64,000 nt of DNA from Patella vulgata (Eukaryota > Mollusca > Gastropoda > Patellidae). Position numbers and translations under genes: made by a program. Below are positions 49,071 to 60,504 of this stretch, piece after piece (position 1 is the first letter of the stretch; each line of letters opens with the position of its first letter). The stretch is from assembly GCF_932274485.2 (NCBI RefSeq), contig NC_065882.2:60487431-60551430 (forward strand), in the 5' to 3' direction. The notes beneath the pieces were generated by a model. That model had not been told where the DNA came from. It made no database searches and was given only the letters and a program-made list of their open reading frames with translations.

Positions 49071-49718
49071 CTCCGAATGTTGAATCATGTTTCCTGGTGG
49101 TAATCTAAAAAAACTGTCAATTATTATATAAAATGGATGAAACATTTATAAGTTAAAACGTGCTGAAATATATTATTAATATTGATTGGAAAGTTAGATG
49201 GGAAAGGATCATGTGCATTATATCAAATTAATTTGTTTTCGTTTTTAGTAAGACTTGGTCTAACGAGTGGAATTAACCAACGGCTACATACAAATTATCT
49301 TATCGTGGTAATTGTTGAGCCTAGTAATTGTTCTATTTTACACACCTGATGTATCTATCTTAAACCAAAGGATAATGATCTCGTTGCTAAAATTACAATT
49401 CGACAGTTAACTAGGAACACAAAAGATATGATATTTTTTAGCGGGTAATTATTACAAACAATACTTACATGTAGGAATTGTATTAATTCGCCCTCGTTGC
49501 CAACGCAACGTATTTATTTATGAAATGATAACTTTGAACTGACGTTTTATGGGTCCCCTGGGAGCTTCGAAACAGAACAGGAACGCACATTACACTCATA
49601 ATGATAACAGTACAACATAAAGGAATATAACATCTACATATAACTTGGTAATCATAATGGTCAGTTCGGAGCCCCTTGGGTGCATGATTCCACCCTTATA
49701 ATCATTTCGTTAGGACAA

Positions 49719-49804
49719 AATATTAATTCGTTATAACGAAATATTAATCGGTTATAACGAAATATTAATTCGTTGTAACGAAGTATTAATTGGTTATAAC
49801 GAAA
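49719..49804. repeat. 21-bp palindromic minisatellite
   Basis: Four copies of a 21-bp unit of the form TTAATTCGTTATAACGAAATA. The core CGTTATAACG is self-complementary, so each unit can form a hairpin. Confidence 0.85.
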
Positions 49805-50220
49805 CAGGGGTTCCGTAGGTCAGCTTCCGTTCGTTCGCCACTGCGCTTATGATGTAATAAATATCCAATTCTATAACAGAATCAAACAATATGAGAAGAT
49901 TTTGGCTGACTAACTAAATGCATAAATGCATGACTGTGTGACATATGATGCACCAATGCAGGTGTAGAGTAATGATAAACGGACAGGTAGCATCATACAC
50001 AGGCGCCTATGATGTGGAAAATCACGTTGAAAACTAAAATCAAGCTGTATAACGTCTTAAGTCTATTACGTCCATGCGCGTAAGTCAGATTATCAAATAA
50101 CTGATCTGTAACGGATTCTCTGATTCGGTGTAATAAATCGACCAATTCCTGTAGATATAATACAGAAAAAGTCGGCCAACTATAGGTGGGAGCAAGGTGC
50201 ACAACCCTACATTTCGCTAA

Positions 50221-50490
50221 GGCGCAATGATTGCTCAGTGGGTAAGACGTTGGATCGCTAGCCTGGAGGTCCCCATGTCCGATCCCTGTGTTGGCCGAGA
50301 AAGTTCACTTTTGTACGTCCATCCGAACGACTAGACAGCTTTCCTTTTCAGGCCCTCCGTCCTGCATCACTGACAAGGGGGAAACACGCCGGAAAATTTG
50401 GATGAACTTTGTCGGGCAATGCAAGGATCTAACACCCGACCTCCAGGCTAGCGAGCCATCGTCTTACCCACTTAGCCACCGTGATCCCCA
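50221..50490. mobile_element. Two SINE-B 5' ends joined head to head
   Basis: 50221-50300 is the plus-strand tRNA-like head (TGCTCAGTGGGTAAGACG, GCTAGCCTGGAGGT). 50302-50490 is the same family's head and first body segment in minus orientation, ending ACCTCCAGGCTAGC and CTTACCCACTTAGCCACCGTGA. The pair forms a long imperfect inverted repeat. Confidence 0.75.
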
Positions 50491-50579
50491 GGATCTCAAC
50501 AAAAGCGACGAAATTTACAAATGCTTGGTAACATAAAGTTTTTAAATTGTAATTTGAACACAGCTTCATATAACGAATA

Positions 50580-50822
50580 TAGGGGGGTTGGATGGCTGAA
50601 TGGTTAGCGTGTGTGCGCTGTATCATAAAGTCTGTCATTGAGTCGACCGGTTGTACGTGACAAGGAGTAGGGTCGCCTGTCCAACCTCGTGGGTTTTCTC
50701 CGGGTCCTCCGGTTTCCTCCCACTGCTAAAGACCCCTATGCGCAAGCGAATTATTGAAATAAAATTAATCCATATGTTAGTCCCGAAATGACCTAGTTTG
50801 TCTCGAGTGGACGTTAAACCTC

Positions 50823-50863
<41 letters not shown>
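50580..50863 (+). mobile_element. SINE family A, copy 1
   Basis: It has a tRNA-derived head with A-box-like TGGCTGAATGGTTAGC. The B-box region is partly deleted relative to the 57.9-kb copy. The body includes GGGTCGCCTGTCCAACCTCG and GTGGACGTTAAACC, and the tail is (CT)n. The target duplication TCATATAACGAATA flanks it at 50566-50579 and 50864-50877. Confidence 0.9.
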
Positions 50864-50870
<7 letters not shown>

Positions 50871-50879
50871 ACGAATAAC

Positions 50880-51795
50880 CTGAAAATCTTTAGTAAGTGC
50901 GGGATGTGTTTACTTTTTTTTAGAACACCTTGTACCGCTTCGCACTCGAAACTTTGACTTTTGTATTTAGTGTTTAAACACTGAGGTTGTGGTGGTGACC
51001 CTTGACCCCAAAATTTCCCGCCATCCATTAATATTCGACTTGTGAAATCCAATTCCATATTATTGCTTCATTTAGCTATAACTAATGGCGAGTGGTTGAT
51101 AAAGTGATATTTATGGACACGTATATTATAGAAACCTAGAAATTCATTTACTGTTGCAGAGAAGTGTGCTTGTGTATAAACAAAATATATTAGAATCATG
51201 TATCATCAACCGGATGTATTGAAGCTGATTATCCTTTATATCTTCTCAAAAGTTCAAGGGCACTAGATATGCAAATATAATAGCGGTAGTAAAAGCAATT
51301 TATCTGTTATAATAACGTCTATTATAATAACGCAACAGTTTAATAACGGAAATATTTACGATGCTATTTATAATTGTTTTATTAGTCGACTTGTTTTGTA
51401 ACCTACATTTATGAATTAAACGTTTATAGTGAGTGGTCTTTTACAGTTTAATCCGTGGTTTTAGCATTAGCAAGTTGTGGATTTTAAAATGCGACGTTGT
51501 TATAGCAACAGGAAAAACTGTAATTAAAACTTTAACAACATTTCGAGTCAAATACTGTGGGGTGTCTTTGCATTCCCACATTGTAGAAAAGTTTGAAACG
51601 GATAAACAATTCTTGGAATAAGTTAATTACCAACAGAAAGAATTAAACATTGTCTACGCGATTCTAATAGGTTTTTATGATAGACATATTGTTTTAAAAG
51701 ACTCAATTAAGTTATATCCCGTCGATCCTTTAGTTATGAAACCCAAAGTGGCAGAGTACCGTAAGGGTGATTGTTGCTTCCTTCGGAATGTATCA
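50880..51795. other. Intergenic AT-rich sequence, nothing recognised
   Basis: No coding, RNA or clear repeat feature was seen. Confidence 0.4.
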
Positions 51796-51796
51796 T

Positions 51797-51980
51797 ATTA
51801 AATGGGGTTTAACTGCTTACCTTTTCTTCACCAACCAGGCTAATGAAGATGGACATGCGTCAGGATTCAGGTGAAATTTTGTCAGGCAGATTGAGAGTCT
51901 TGAGTTATAGCCGGAATGTCTCGTGAAAGGTCAAAATTACAGCAACTTGACATCCAATTTTCGTCATCGCCAGTCGTCCC
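51797..51980 (-). mobile_element. SINE family B, degraded fragment
   Basis: On the minus strand it retains the tail ...GTTAAACCCCATTT, the segment CTTCATTAGCC and a decayed GCATGTCC block. It is recognised by comparison with 56404-56740. Confidence 0.55.
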
Positions 51981-52128
51981 CTTTAGTCCAGTAGTATGAC
52001 TAAACCCAGCAAGTAATAACCAAATAGATTAATAGATTATGTCCCTCGCCTCTCTCCTCTGTCTTTCTCGATTTATATAGTAAACTGGTAAAGGGAGGCG
52101 GGGGGGGGATTCTACCTTTGAACTTAAA

Positions 52129-52132
<4 letters not shown>

Positions 52133-52167
<35 letters not shown>

Positions 52168-52421
52168 TGGGTTTAACTCGACATAAACTAGATCATTTCG
52201 GCACTAGCATATGGTTTAATTTTATTTCAATAATTCGCTTGCGTGTAGGGGTCTTTAGAAGTGGCAGGAAACCGGAGGACCCGGAGAAAACCCACGAGGT
52301 TGGACAGGCGACCCTACTCCTTGTCACGTACAACCGGAGATTCGAAACCACGCCAGTTGACACAATGTCAGGCCTTATGATACAGCGCGCACGTGCTAAC
52401 CATTCGGCCATCCAACCCCCC
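52133..52421 (-). mobile_element. SINE family A, copy 2
   Basis: A full-length minus-strand copy with a (GA)n tract (its CT tail) at 52133-52163 and the tRNA-like head at the right end. The target duplication GAACTTAAAAGGA lies at 52120-52132 and 52422-52434. It abuts the 3' end of the LINE fragment. Confidence 0.9.
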
Positions 52422-52433
52422 GAACTTAAAAGG

Positions 52434-53357
52434 AAGTTATATTAAAGACCATGATGTCATCATTCAGTATATCTGGATCTGAATATATACGACGCAGGAA
52501 CCACTTCTGGTATAACGCGTGTCGTCTGCTTAGTTGCGGCCCTGGAGAGCTGCTTTGAAACTCTCCACTGACTGTGCGCATGCCACACTCTCTTCTAGGC
52601 TGTTCCATCCCTGCACCGCCTTAATGAAAAAAGAGTTTTTAAATTGTTTTGTGTTGGAGTCTTTTACTTTAAAACAGTTTAGGTGATTCACACTGAATTT
52701 TTCGAGGATATTGGTAGTTAGATTGTCACTGAATTTTTTTGGTTTGATGCGTCTCTTGTTTTTAATTGGTGTCAAATATGTTGAATTGTCTATTGCCGGC
52801 ACCATACACCGAATAATCTTGAAGAGGAACACTAACATTGAGTGACGTCTTCGGTTTTGTAGCGTGTCAAGGTTGAGTTCCTTTAGCATATCTTGGACGC
52901 AACCATCGTTCCTGGATTTATAATCTTTCATTATAAATCTAGCTGCGTGTCGCTGTATCTTTTCCATGGAGTTAATGTCCTTTACTAAATAAGGGTCCCA
53001 AATAACAGCTCCGTATTCAAGAACTAACTAACGAGATATATGACAACTTCCTGCAGTCTTGGGGACAATGTTTTAAATTACGTTTCAGGAAGCAAAGCGT
53101 AGAATTAGCCTTTTTGCAGATGTTACTTATATGAGTTTCCCACGTAAGGTTTTCCGAAATATTCAGACCCAAGTATGGGTTTGCGTCAACTTGTTGTAAT
53201 ATGGTATTATCTAGTTCATAGAAAAAAATTGACTTTTGTTGGACGCTGAGGATATAACACTTTTTGGCGTTGAATTTCATGCCCCAGAGTTCAGCCCATT
53301 TTTCCAGTTCTTGGATGTCCCTTTGTAGTGCAAAGTGATCATCGCGCGAGCGAATCG
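52434..53357 (-). mobile_element. 5'-truncated LINE, reverse transcriptase C-terminal part (Jockey/CR1-type)
   Basis: Two adjoining minus-strand open frames encode the end of a non-LTR reverse transcriptase. The first (about 53357-53017) contains LEKWAELWGMKFNAKKC, PYLGLNISENLTWETHI and KANSTLCFLKRNLKHCP, the thumb/connection region. The second (52967-52530) contains MEKIQRHAARFIMKDY, LNLDTLQNRRRHSMLVFLFK and ends SFKAALQGRN-stop. The frames are separated by a 4-bp duplication (GTTA) near 53030 that shifts the frame, so the copy is dead. The catalytic YxDD part and endonuclease are missing, as expected of 5' truncation at about 53357. About 100 bp of 3' UTR follow to 52434. Clade assignment is from motif memory. 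Confidence 0.9.
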
Positions 53358-54120
53358 TCTTATTTCTATACTGCTCTATTTCTATCAGCCTGTGGAATTA
53401 TGACGGATTGCTATGTTGTATGTGTTCGGATAGAAAAGGATTGCAATTTAACGTCTTGATGAATCTTTGTCGTTTTTCTTAAGGTAAATTATATAACGGA
53501 TTGGCGGTGACTTTATTTTCTATACATATGTAATAAACAATATCACATAAAATACTGATCAGTCAAACACCTGCATTTCATCCCCTATGATGTCCGATAT
53601 ATATTTCTGTGGTATTAACCGATATGCGCTAGAAAAGCACACACCCTTTATCGCTGTATGAATTTAAACCTATCTGTGGTATTTCATGTAACTTCTTTCA
53701 AAGCTCCTAGAAAAGTTTGGGTTAGCTGAGAGATTACCAGGATCTTGTGATATATCTGCAGTAATCTTTTAAATAAAGAAAACATAATCATATAATGCAG
53801 AATAAAGGGCTGCTACTGCAGGTTTATCGATACTAGAATATTTGCCTATAACGTTTTTTAGGACTTCGAATTCTGTCTCATGGTTTGGATTGTTCGTACT
53901 TGGTTTTATTTTATTGTTAAAGTTAGCTCTTCGTGCTGCTGTCGTTAATGATAAAATCTGTATCATTATCGGACTGATTATACAACTAACAAAATTCTAC
54001 AAATTGAAGATATTTCATAAAAGTGCATAAGAAATATTTAAGGGGTTTAAGACCTTAATTGGTGCTGGCCTATAATCAGTTGTTTTAGCGCCAAGACGTA
54101 TATTGTCGTCGCCCCTGTTT
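53358..54120. other. Intergenic AT-rich sequence, nothing recognised
   Basis: Short open frames only; no repeat similarity within the window was noticed. Confidence 0.4.
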
Positions 54121-54123
54121 TTG

Positions 54124-54620
54124 TGTGGACACTTTATAGGTCACAATTTTTATCTGATTTGAAAGAAACTTGAAAAATAGGGTTATCGCCCAAAGGTCTC
54201 GGTTCCTTTCGATATTGGCATGTATCATGGATTACGGCCCTGATTGTACGAAACATCGTGTTGTTTTTTTTAGCGTGGTGTCCCTCTACAGGTCTCAATT
54301 TTATCCTATTTAAAAAAAAGTTTAAATTTATCACCGTTACACCACAGCAACGGATGAGTTCGAATTTTGTGAAAATCGGACCAAAACTGCCGTACAAAAT
54401 GGCCGCTCCTCATAGGCAAATAGTGGAAAAGTATGTAATGCCAAGGTTGTGAACCCTCTAGAGGTCACAATTTGTATCCAATTTTGATGTTTATAACCCA
54501 ACAATCACGGTGCATTTCGATATATCGGACCGTAACTTCCTTGATTAAGGCCCCGATTGTACGTAAAATCGCTTTTTGTGCTTGTCCTCTGTCCATCTCT
54601 TGCAACCACTTGTTCTTCAT
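54124..54620 (+). repeat. Diverged ~160-170-bp tandem repeat, about three units
   Basis: The block '(T/A)GGTC(A/T)CAATTTxTATCC' recurs near 54137, 54291 and 54463. Each is followed by a GATTTxAA-type stretch and later by a 'GATTGTACG' block (54242, 54555) or its decayed form. Confidence 0.6.
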
Positions 54621-54715
54621 ACGAACGCAATACGAAGTAAACAAAAATCTGCCCGATTGACTTAGGAAGGCAACACGACTACGCGAAGCACTCGCAATGC
54701 CCTCACGATAGCTTT

Positions 54716-55084
54716 ATGAAAGGCATAATGGACACACGAATTCAACACGAAAATGAATCTCCGCAAGGTCTTTCAGCAATTTTGTGGCATGTCAAAGATT
54801 TTGCATTATCAATTAGTGCGGCTATTGCAATAACAGATTTATTTATGTTTGATGACTTCTTGTTGGTACAGTTTCGCCATTTTTACGCATGTTCGTCGTT
54901 AATTTGCGAGTTTATGTTTTGTGCACAATGCAATGTTACTGAAAGTGTTGCAGATTTAAGACAGACAGGTCTGGGATTTGAATATCAACTGCGTAAAAAG
55001 ATAAAGAAAATAGAACTTTGCCAAAATATTAACAACACCAACGTTGTGCACGACACACAACAAAGATACAAGCACCCAATTTAA
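54716..55084 (+). other. 122-codon open frame of uncertain status
   Basis: This is the longest plus-strand open frame outside repeats and the esterase. The translation has a hydrophobic patch (ISAAIAITDLFMF), several cysteines and a basic segment (LRKKIKKIELC). There is no recognised domain and no convincing splice context. It could be a chance frame or a gene fragment. Confidence 0.2.
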
Positions 55085-55331
55085 AAGGACAACGGAAACA
55101 GATGACGTGGTTAAGATCACTAACTTTTGGGGAGCAGTTCCGATAAAATGGTTCTGTCGCAGAATGGAAGTTATCCAAAAGAGTATTTCCGCTGAAGTGG
55201 TCTTTTAGTCTAATGTTAACAGCTTTCTCTAATAATTTTGGTAAGAAGGGTAAATTTGTAACGCGATTCTAGTTTTTAAATACTTTTCGGAGGCAAAGAT
55301 AGTGTGGGCATTTGAGACGCTACTTAATGAA

Positions 55332-55793
55332 TAAAGGACAATATTGGTGTCAGTCATTATAAAATATGTGATAGAGCTCGTTAAATACATCCCAAATATA
55401 ATTTTAACACAGAGATCATTGCTACGGGAGTTGTGTAACAAGCACGTGAAGGAACGGGAAGTGACGTCAAACATGACAAACATGAGTTGTCCTTCTATAT
55501 AACTGACTGAAGTAACGAGCGGAAACGGACAAACGATCGAATTTCATTTCACTGATAATTCCGTTGAAGATGAAAAGTTGTTATATGAGACGATGAGAGG
55601 ATATCTGACAATTCAAAAAAAATTATATAGAAGGACAACTCGTGTTTGTCATGTTTGGCGTCACTTCCCGTTTCTTAACGTACTTGTTACACGTCTCTCG
55701 TAGCAATGGTCTCTGTGTTAAAATTATATTTGGAATGTATTTAACCAGTTCTATCACATATGTAATAATGACTGACACCAATATTGTCCTTTA
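55332..55793. mobile_element. Inverted-repeat MITE (462 bp, ~171-bp arms)
   Basis: Arms 55332-55502 and 55623-55793 are reverse complements at roughly 90% identity by eye. They share GGACAATATTGGTGTCAGTC, CCAAATATAATTTTAACACA and ACGGGAAGTGACG. The 120-bp centre is unique. The ends read TA-AAGGAC and GTCCTT-TA, compatible with a TA target (Tc1/mariner-type) but not proof. Confidence 0.85.
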
Positions 55794-56403
55794 AGTTTGG
55801 AACAGGATCAGATAAACACGTTGTTAGTTTAGATCCACAAATAAAATTTGACACCTTATCAGGTAAGTAACCTGATTCACTGAACGATGAATCATACAAT
55901 ATGGTTCTGATTTGATTAATTTTATCAACAACAAAATTAATGAAGTATCAGCAACGTCCTTGGGGCTGTTAAATGATGGCAGTTTTGTCTCGGATTTCTT
56001 ATACGACAACGACTTCGTAAATGTATGGATCTACGGTATGACTTTGTTCAAAGAATCTATTGTAGTGCGATACATATGAATCTCAAGGTATGACTTTCGA
56101 CACAACCATTTATATTATTATAGACACAGTAGTTAATTTCAAGCAAATCCATCGGAGAGAGAACATTATGTCAAAGTCTAAATGAATGGTGAGGGAATTC
56201 ATCCAACACGAACATATCGTGGATGCTTGACAAACGTGATGTATGGCATTTGGATGTATTCAAAATAAGACTGATATCGCATTCTGTTAATTTAATATCT
56301 CCAGGTACATTTACGACAAACAATATATATTTTTTAAAAAATTAACTCTTTGATTAGGGTAAAAATAAAATTAAAGGATTAATCGATTTGAGGTTTTGCA
56401 AAT

Positions 56404-56740
56404 CAGGGAATGAAATGAAATGGGGTTGAATGTCCTACTGTTTTGCTCCGAACTGGGCTAATGGAGACGGGCATACGCCATACAGTTTGCTATAAGGAAA
56501 TTTTTGCCCGGGCAGCGGCACTACGGCCTACTCTTATTTCGATTTCCAACTGTCAAGGGATCTTTTACGTGCACGCCAATGTTAACACGGGACCTCGGTT
56601 TTTCGTCTCATCCGAATGACTAGACAGCTGTCCTTGTCAGGCCCTCCGTCCCGCATCACTGACAAGGGGAAACACGCCGGAAAATCTGGGTGAACTTTCT
56701 CGGTCAATGCACGGATCGAACACCCGACCTCCAGGCTAGC
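56404..56740 (-). mobile_element. SINE family B, nearly complete copy
   Basis: A minus-strand copy with tail complement AATGAAATGAAATGGGGTT at its left, then GGCTAATGGAGACGGGCATA, TGTCAAGGGATCTTTTACGT, ACACGCCGGAAAATCTGG and CACCCGACCTCCAGGCTAGC. The outermost tRNA-like bases are missing relative to 60066. Confidence 0.85.
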
Positions 56741-57132
56741 GCAAAAACAGAGAACTACCTAGGTTAATCTAAAAGTAATCAACACAACTTTACTTTATTT
56801 TGATTCGATGCAAAGATATTTTGACGCTTTAAATGAACATCTGTGGATTTGATATGAACTAGGAATTCGTTATTTATTGGTCAGTCTATCACAGCGATTC
56901 TCAACTAGTGGGCCGCGAAATTTTGAAAATGCGATAAACCACGTGATCCCAATTGAATATTCACTGGTGTGTATAGCTTTGATAGCTACCCCATCTAACA
57001 TGTACAAACAGAACATATAAATATACGTTATATATGGGAATGAATATATGGGTCTTACTGAAAAATGTTCGAGTTTTGATAATAGAAAATCCGAACCTAT
57101 CTGAAATACCAAAAGCAACCACGATTCATGAT

Positions 57133-57153
57133 TAGATAGATGGATAGATAGAT
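57133..57153. repeat. GATA/GATG microsatellite
   Basis: Tandem GATAGATG-type tetranucleotides, about five copies. Confidence 0.8.
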
Positions 57154-57544
57154 ACCCTGACAGCCAATCAAAGCAAACAAAATGCATTAGGAGGTAATGA
57201 AATGAAATGTGGTTTAGAGTTCTAATGTTTGCACAAACCGGGAAAATGAAAAAAAATAACAACACTAAACAAAACATATAACCCGGAATGACATAAAAAC
57301 CACATTTGACGAAGTAATAAAATAAACCGATTGTCAAGTTGAAAACAAAGCGGCATAAATGCCAATATTTAATTGATGTGAACCATCCACATATCAATAG
57401 TGCCGCTGCCCTGGCAAAAATTCCCTCACGTTCCCGTCTTCGTTGAAGTCAATTAAAGTGGGTCGCAACTCATATAATACTGTAATATGAATGTATATAA
57501 AATGATATACATTCAATGGTTTCCGTTTTTACTCTTAATTTCAA

Positions 57545-57865
57545 ATCAGTCATGTTCCGCGAAATAAGTTCGCAGTCTCAATCGAATGCATATTTCTAGC
57601 GCCTGGTTATTCCAGTCTACATACGCCGTTTGGTTTGATGCAATATGTCTAGCCTCGTTCCTCGAGTCTCTTGCTAGAACTGGGGCTGAAACGCATTATG
57701 GCAAAATGTTTTTTTTGTCTTAAATATTGGATATCAGAAGCCCATCTTTTTCCGGTAAGATCACAGCATCAATGTTGATTTAAATTGACAAATAATTTGT
57801 GTTTTCAATGTTGAAGATTTTGGATGATATTGAGTTAGAGACTTAGCTACTTTAAGATTCTGTAC
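57545..57865 (-). repeat. Dispersed repeat C, copy 3 (longest)
   Basis: It is the complement of 33004-33290 and, at its left end, of 24430-24500 (AGTCTCAATCGAATG, CTGGTTATTCCAGTCTA). It joins what the other two copies hold separately, so it is the best guide to the full element. It abuts the outer end of the giant inverted repeat. Confidence 0.8.
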
Positions 57866-59579
57866 TTCAGATTATTTGTTAATGGAATAAAGTTTAATCC
57901 AATTACGAAAAGATTACTTGCGCAATCCTTGTTTGATGTTCGGGGGATTGGATGGCTGAATGGTTAGCACGTGCGCGCTGTACCATAAAGTCTGTCATTG
58001 AGTCAACTGGCGTAGTTTCGAATCCCCGGTTGTACGTGGCAAGGAGTAGGGTCGCCTGTCCAACCTCGTGGGTTTGGCCCGGGTCCTCCGGTTTCCCCCC
58101 ACCTCGAGGGTTTTCTCCGGGTCCTCCGGTTTTCTCCCACTGCTAAAGACCACTACGCGCAAGCGAATTATTGAAATAAAATTAAACCATATGTTAGTCC
58201 CGAAATGGCCTACTTTGTGTCGAGTGGACGTTAAACCCCATTTCTCTCTCTCCCTCTCTTGTTTGATGTTCACAGTTAAATCGTCAGGTTACTTTCAAAG
58301 TTTTTCGTGTTTTGGTTTTTTTTTTTATTTTTCAAGGATGGTGTTTACTATACTTTAAAGTGTCACTCGCACTTTTTCGATTAATTTTTTCGTTTTGACT
58401 TAACGGCGTATGTAATTAGATTATGTATACAAGCGTATTGTTGATATGGTGCACGTTCTTTAGAATTTTTTGTAAGAAAAAATAAATCTTTGCTCTGACT
58501 TGTCCCATGTTTGAGATATCGATCATTATGCGATTCAAAGTTTATTTTAAATACAATATTATGTAAGGGATCTAAAATAAGTTTTTTTTAACAGAGTCGA
58601 ATGGATTCGACTATTCCTACCTGACTATTTCAATATGTTCTTTCGGTTAAATAAAGTAATGGTAACACTAGATACGAGATGGTGTATTGTATATTGCGAA
58701 CTAGATATAACTACCATGAAGTCAAGATATTTATTTATTTATCTGTTTATTAGTTTATGTATTTATATTTCAGTTTTATTTTACGACTCAGGTAACTAAA
58801 TTAATAGCAAATCAAAAAGCTCTATATAAGATGTAGATCAAGAAGAACATGACATGTGTTAAAAAGATACATGTTAAAAATAATCTCCACAGATTTTAAT
58901 CAAAATGATATAAATATCATCAACACGATGGAATTTGATAAGCTCAATAAAGTTATATAACTCTAGCATTAATACTGACTGAGATATGACCATTTGAATC
59001 GGGGTACCTTTTCGCAAGTTTTAAAACTACAATTACATGACTCGATTTTTGTGTTCTGATTTTATTCCTTCAGGTCAATCTATATTCTTGAAATTGTGGT
59101 GTTTGTAAGAGAATGTTATATAGGTTAAGAACATGTACCGTCAACTGTGTATGGAGTGTCTTATTTGCCAAAAGTTGATACCTTTGCCAAAAAAATCAAT
59201 ATTTCGATACAGTGTAGAAATTTGACTACACTATATTAGAAGTTCTTACTTATCACATGTATAATGTATCAATGTGTATTGTTTTAACAAACATTATTAA
59301 AACCCATAACTTTGGCAGTTTCTTGTAAAATTAGCTTTGAATATCGACTAACACAGGAAATTTGCTAAAATCACACTTTTTCAAACACTAACCGTGTATA
59401 GAAACCTTGCACTAAAAATTATGAAACTTCGGGAAAATGTTGCCTGTACTCGTATCTATCAATGATGAAAGGCCCATCCTTGATATTTTACTCCTTCATT
59501 TTCATTCAATTAGATCAGTAAATTTTGATTATTTTTATCTTTTGCCGATTTGAATGGATTGATTATAATAATTCTAATT
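57860..59579 (+). repeat. Left arm of the giant inverted repeat
   Basis: This arm pairs with 60837-62406. It is interrupted by a SINE-A insertion (57942-58257) absent from the right arm. Matching blocks run from CTGTACTTCAGATTATTTGT at the outer end to GAATGGATTGATTATAATA at the inner end. By eye the arms are about 85-90% identical. No coding content was seen. Confidence 0.9.
57942..58257 (+). mobile_element. SINE family A, copy 3, inserted in the inverted-repeat arm
   Basis: The head is GGGGGATTGGATGGCTGAAT with A-box-like and B-box (TTTCGAATCCCC) segments. The target duplication CTTGTTTGATGTTC lies at 57928-57941 and 58258-58271. The body carries an internal ~45-bp duplication of the GGGTCCTCCGG segment (58078-58140). 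The tail is a CT-rich run. Confidence 0.92.
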
Positions 59580-59741
59580 TGAAAACTGTTTCTGTAGACA
59601 GATCGAGCTGTACAAGTCACGTTTATGTTTATAACACTTATCTACTATAGTATTTCACCAGTTATTCCCATTCTTCTCTTGTTTATTATTTTATTTATCA
59701 CAACCATCATACGTAGCCTACTTACAGCATCAACATAAGTA

Positions 59742-60020
59742 ATGACATTACCTTACATACAAATAACGCCCATTGTATATTTCAGAAAGAAGCCGGTCAT
59801 GGGTTACAATATTATAGTACGATATACGGATCATTTTGATTATGGAACATCGTTCAAAAGCACACAGCAAGTCCATACACACATAGAACCATTCGTTGGT
59901 GACAACTTGTTGAGCAAATCAAGCACACAACAAATATATTTTGTCCACGATTTTTCTCGATACGAGAATTCCATTTCTTTAAGCGTTTTCTTTTTCAACA
60001 GGTTGTTTACACACAGCTAA
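59742..60020 (+). other. 92-codon open frame in the inverted-repeat spacer
   Basis: It lies in the unique spacer between the arms. An acceptor-like TATATTTCAG precedes KKPVMGYNIIVRYTDHFDYG. No domain is recognised. It could be a relic of an element's internal region or a chance frame. Confidence 0.2.
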
Positions 60021-60065
60021 TTATTATGACATCCATCAGAGTGGAAATATATGTAGTAACCCAGA

Positions 60066-60390
60066 TGGGGGTCACGGTGGCTAAGTGGGTAAGACGCTGG
60101 TTCGCTGCATTGGCCGAGAAAGTTCATCCAGATTTTCCGGCGTGCTTCCCCCTTGTCAGTGATTCAGAACGGAGGGCATGACAAGGACAGCTTTCTAGTC
60201 GTTCGGATGGTACGAAACACCGAGGTCCCGTGTACACATTGGAGTGCACGTAAAAGATCCCTTGACAGTTGGGACCAGTCCGCTGTCCGGGCAAATTTTT
60301 CTCATAGTACACTGTGTGGCGTATGCCCGTCTTCATTAGCCCAGTTCAGAGTAGGACGTTAAACTCTATTTCATTTTATTTCATTTCAGC
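60066..60390 (+). mobile_element. SINE family B, most complete copy
   Basis: It reads tRNA-like head (GGTCACGGTGGCTAAGTGGG, TAAGACGCTGG), then CCGAGAAAGTTCATCCAG, ATTTTCCGGCGTG, AACACCGAGGTCCCGTG, GTAAAAGATCCCTTGACAG, GTCTTCATTAGCCCAG and GGACGTTAAACTC, then a TTTCATTTTATTTC tail. Part of the head between 60105 and 60110 is shortened relative to the 50.2- and 56.7-kb copies. It sits in the spacer of the giant inverted repeat. Confidence 0.88.
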
Positions 60391-60504
60391 AGCCCACATG
60401 GTTTATCTACACGGTCATTCCATGTCAAGTGGACCAGTGCTTGTAAAGTGACCCCCTCAAAAAATTATGAAAAATATATATGTTATAGTACATACAAATA
60501 TATT

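Noticed and set aside
48858-49145. 95-codon minus-strand frame with poly-Gly stretches
   Set aside because: It is created by G homopolymers inside an interspersed repeat; no conserved domain.
56870-57397. 175-codon minus-strand open frame resembling a multi-pass membrane protein
   Set aside because: Its hydrophobicity follows from A-rich plus-strand sequence. There is no domain or splice support, and it includes a GATA microsatellite.
56893-57470. hAT-like element starting CAGCGATTCTCAACTAGTGG
   Set aside because: The left word resembles hAT repeat termini and GTGGGTCGCAACT occurs near 57458, but no matching inverted end or 8-bp duplication could be found.
58068-58358. Open frames across SINE-A copies (also 57952-58146 and 52167-52445)
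   Set aside because: They lie within SINEs and end in the CT microsatellite; SINEs do not encode protein.
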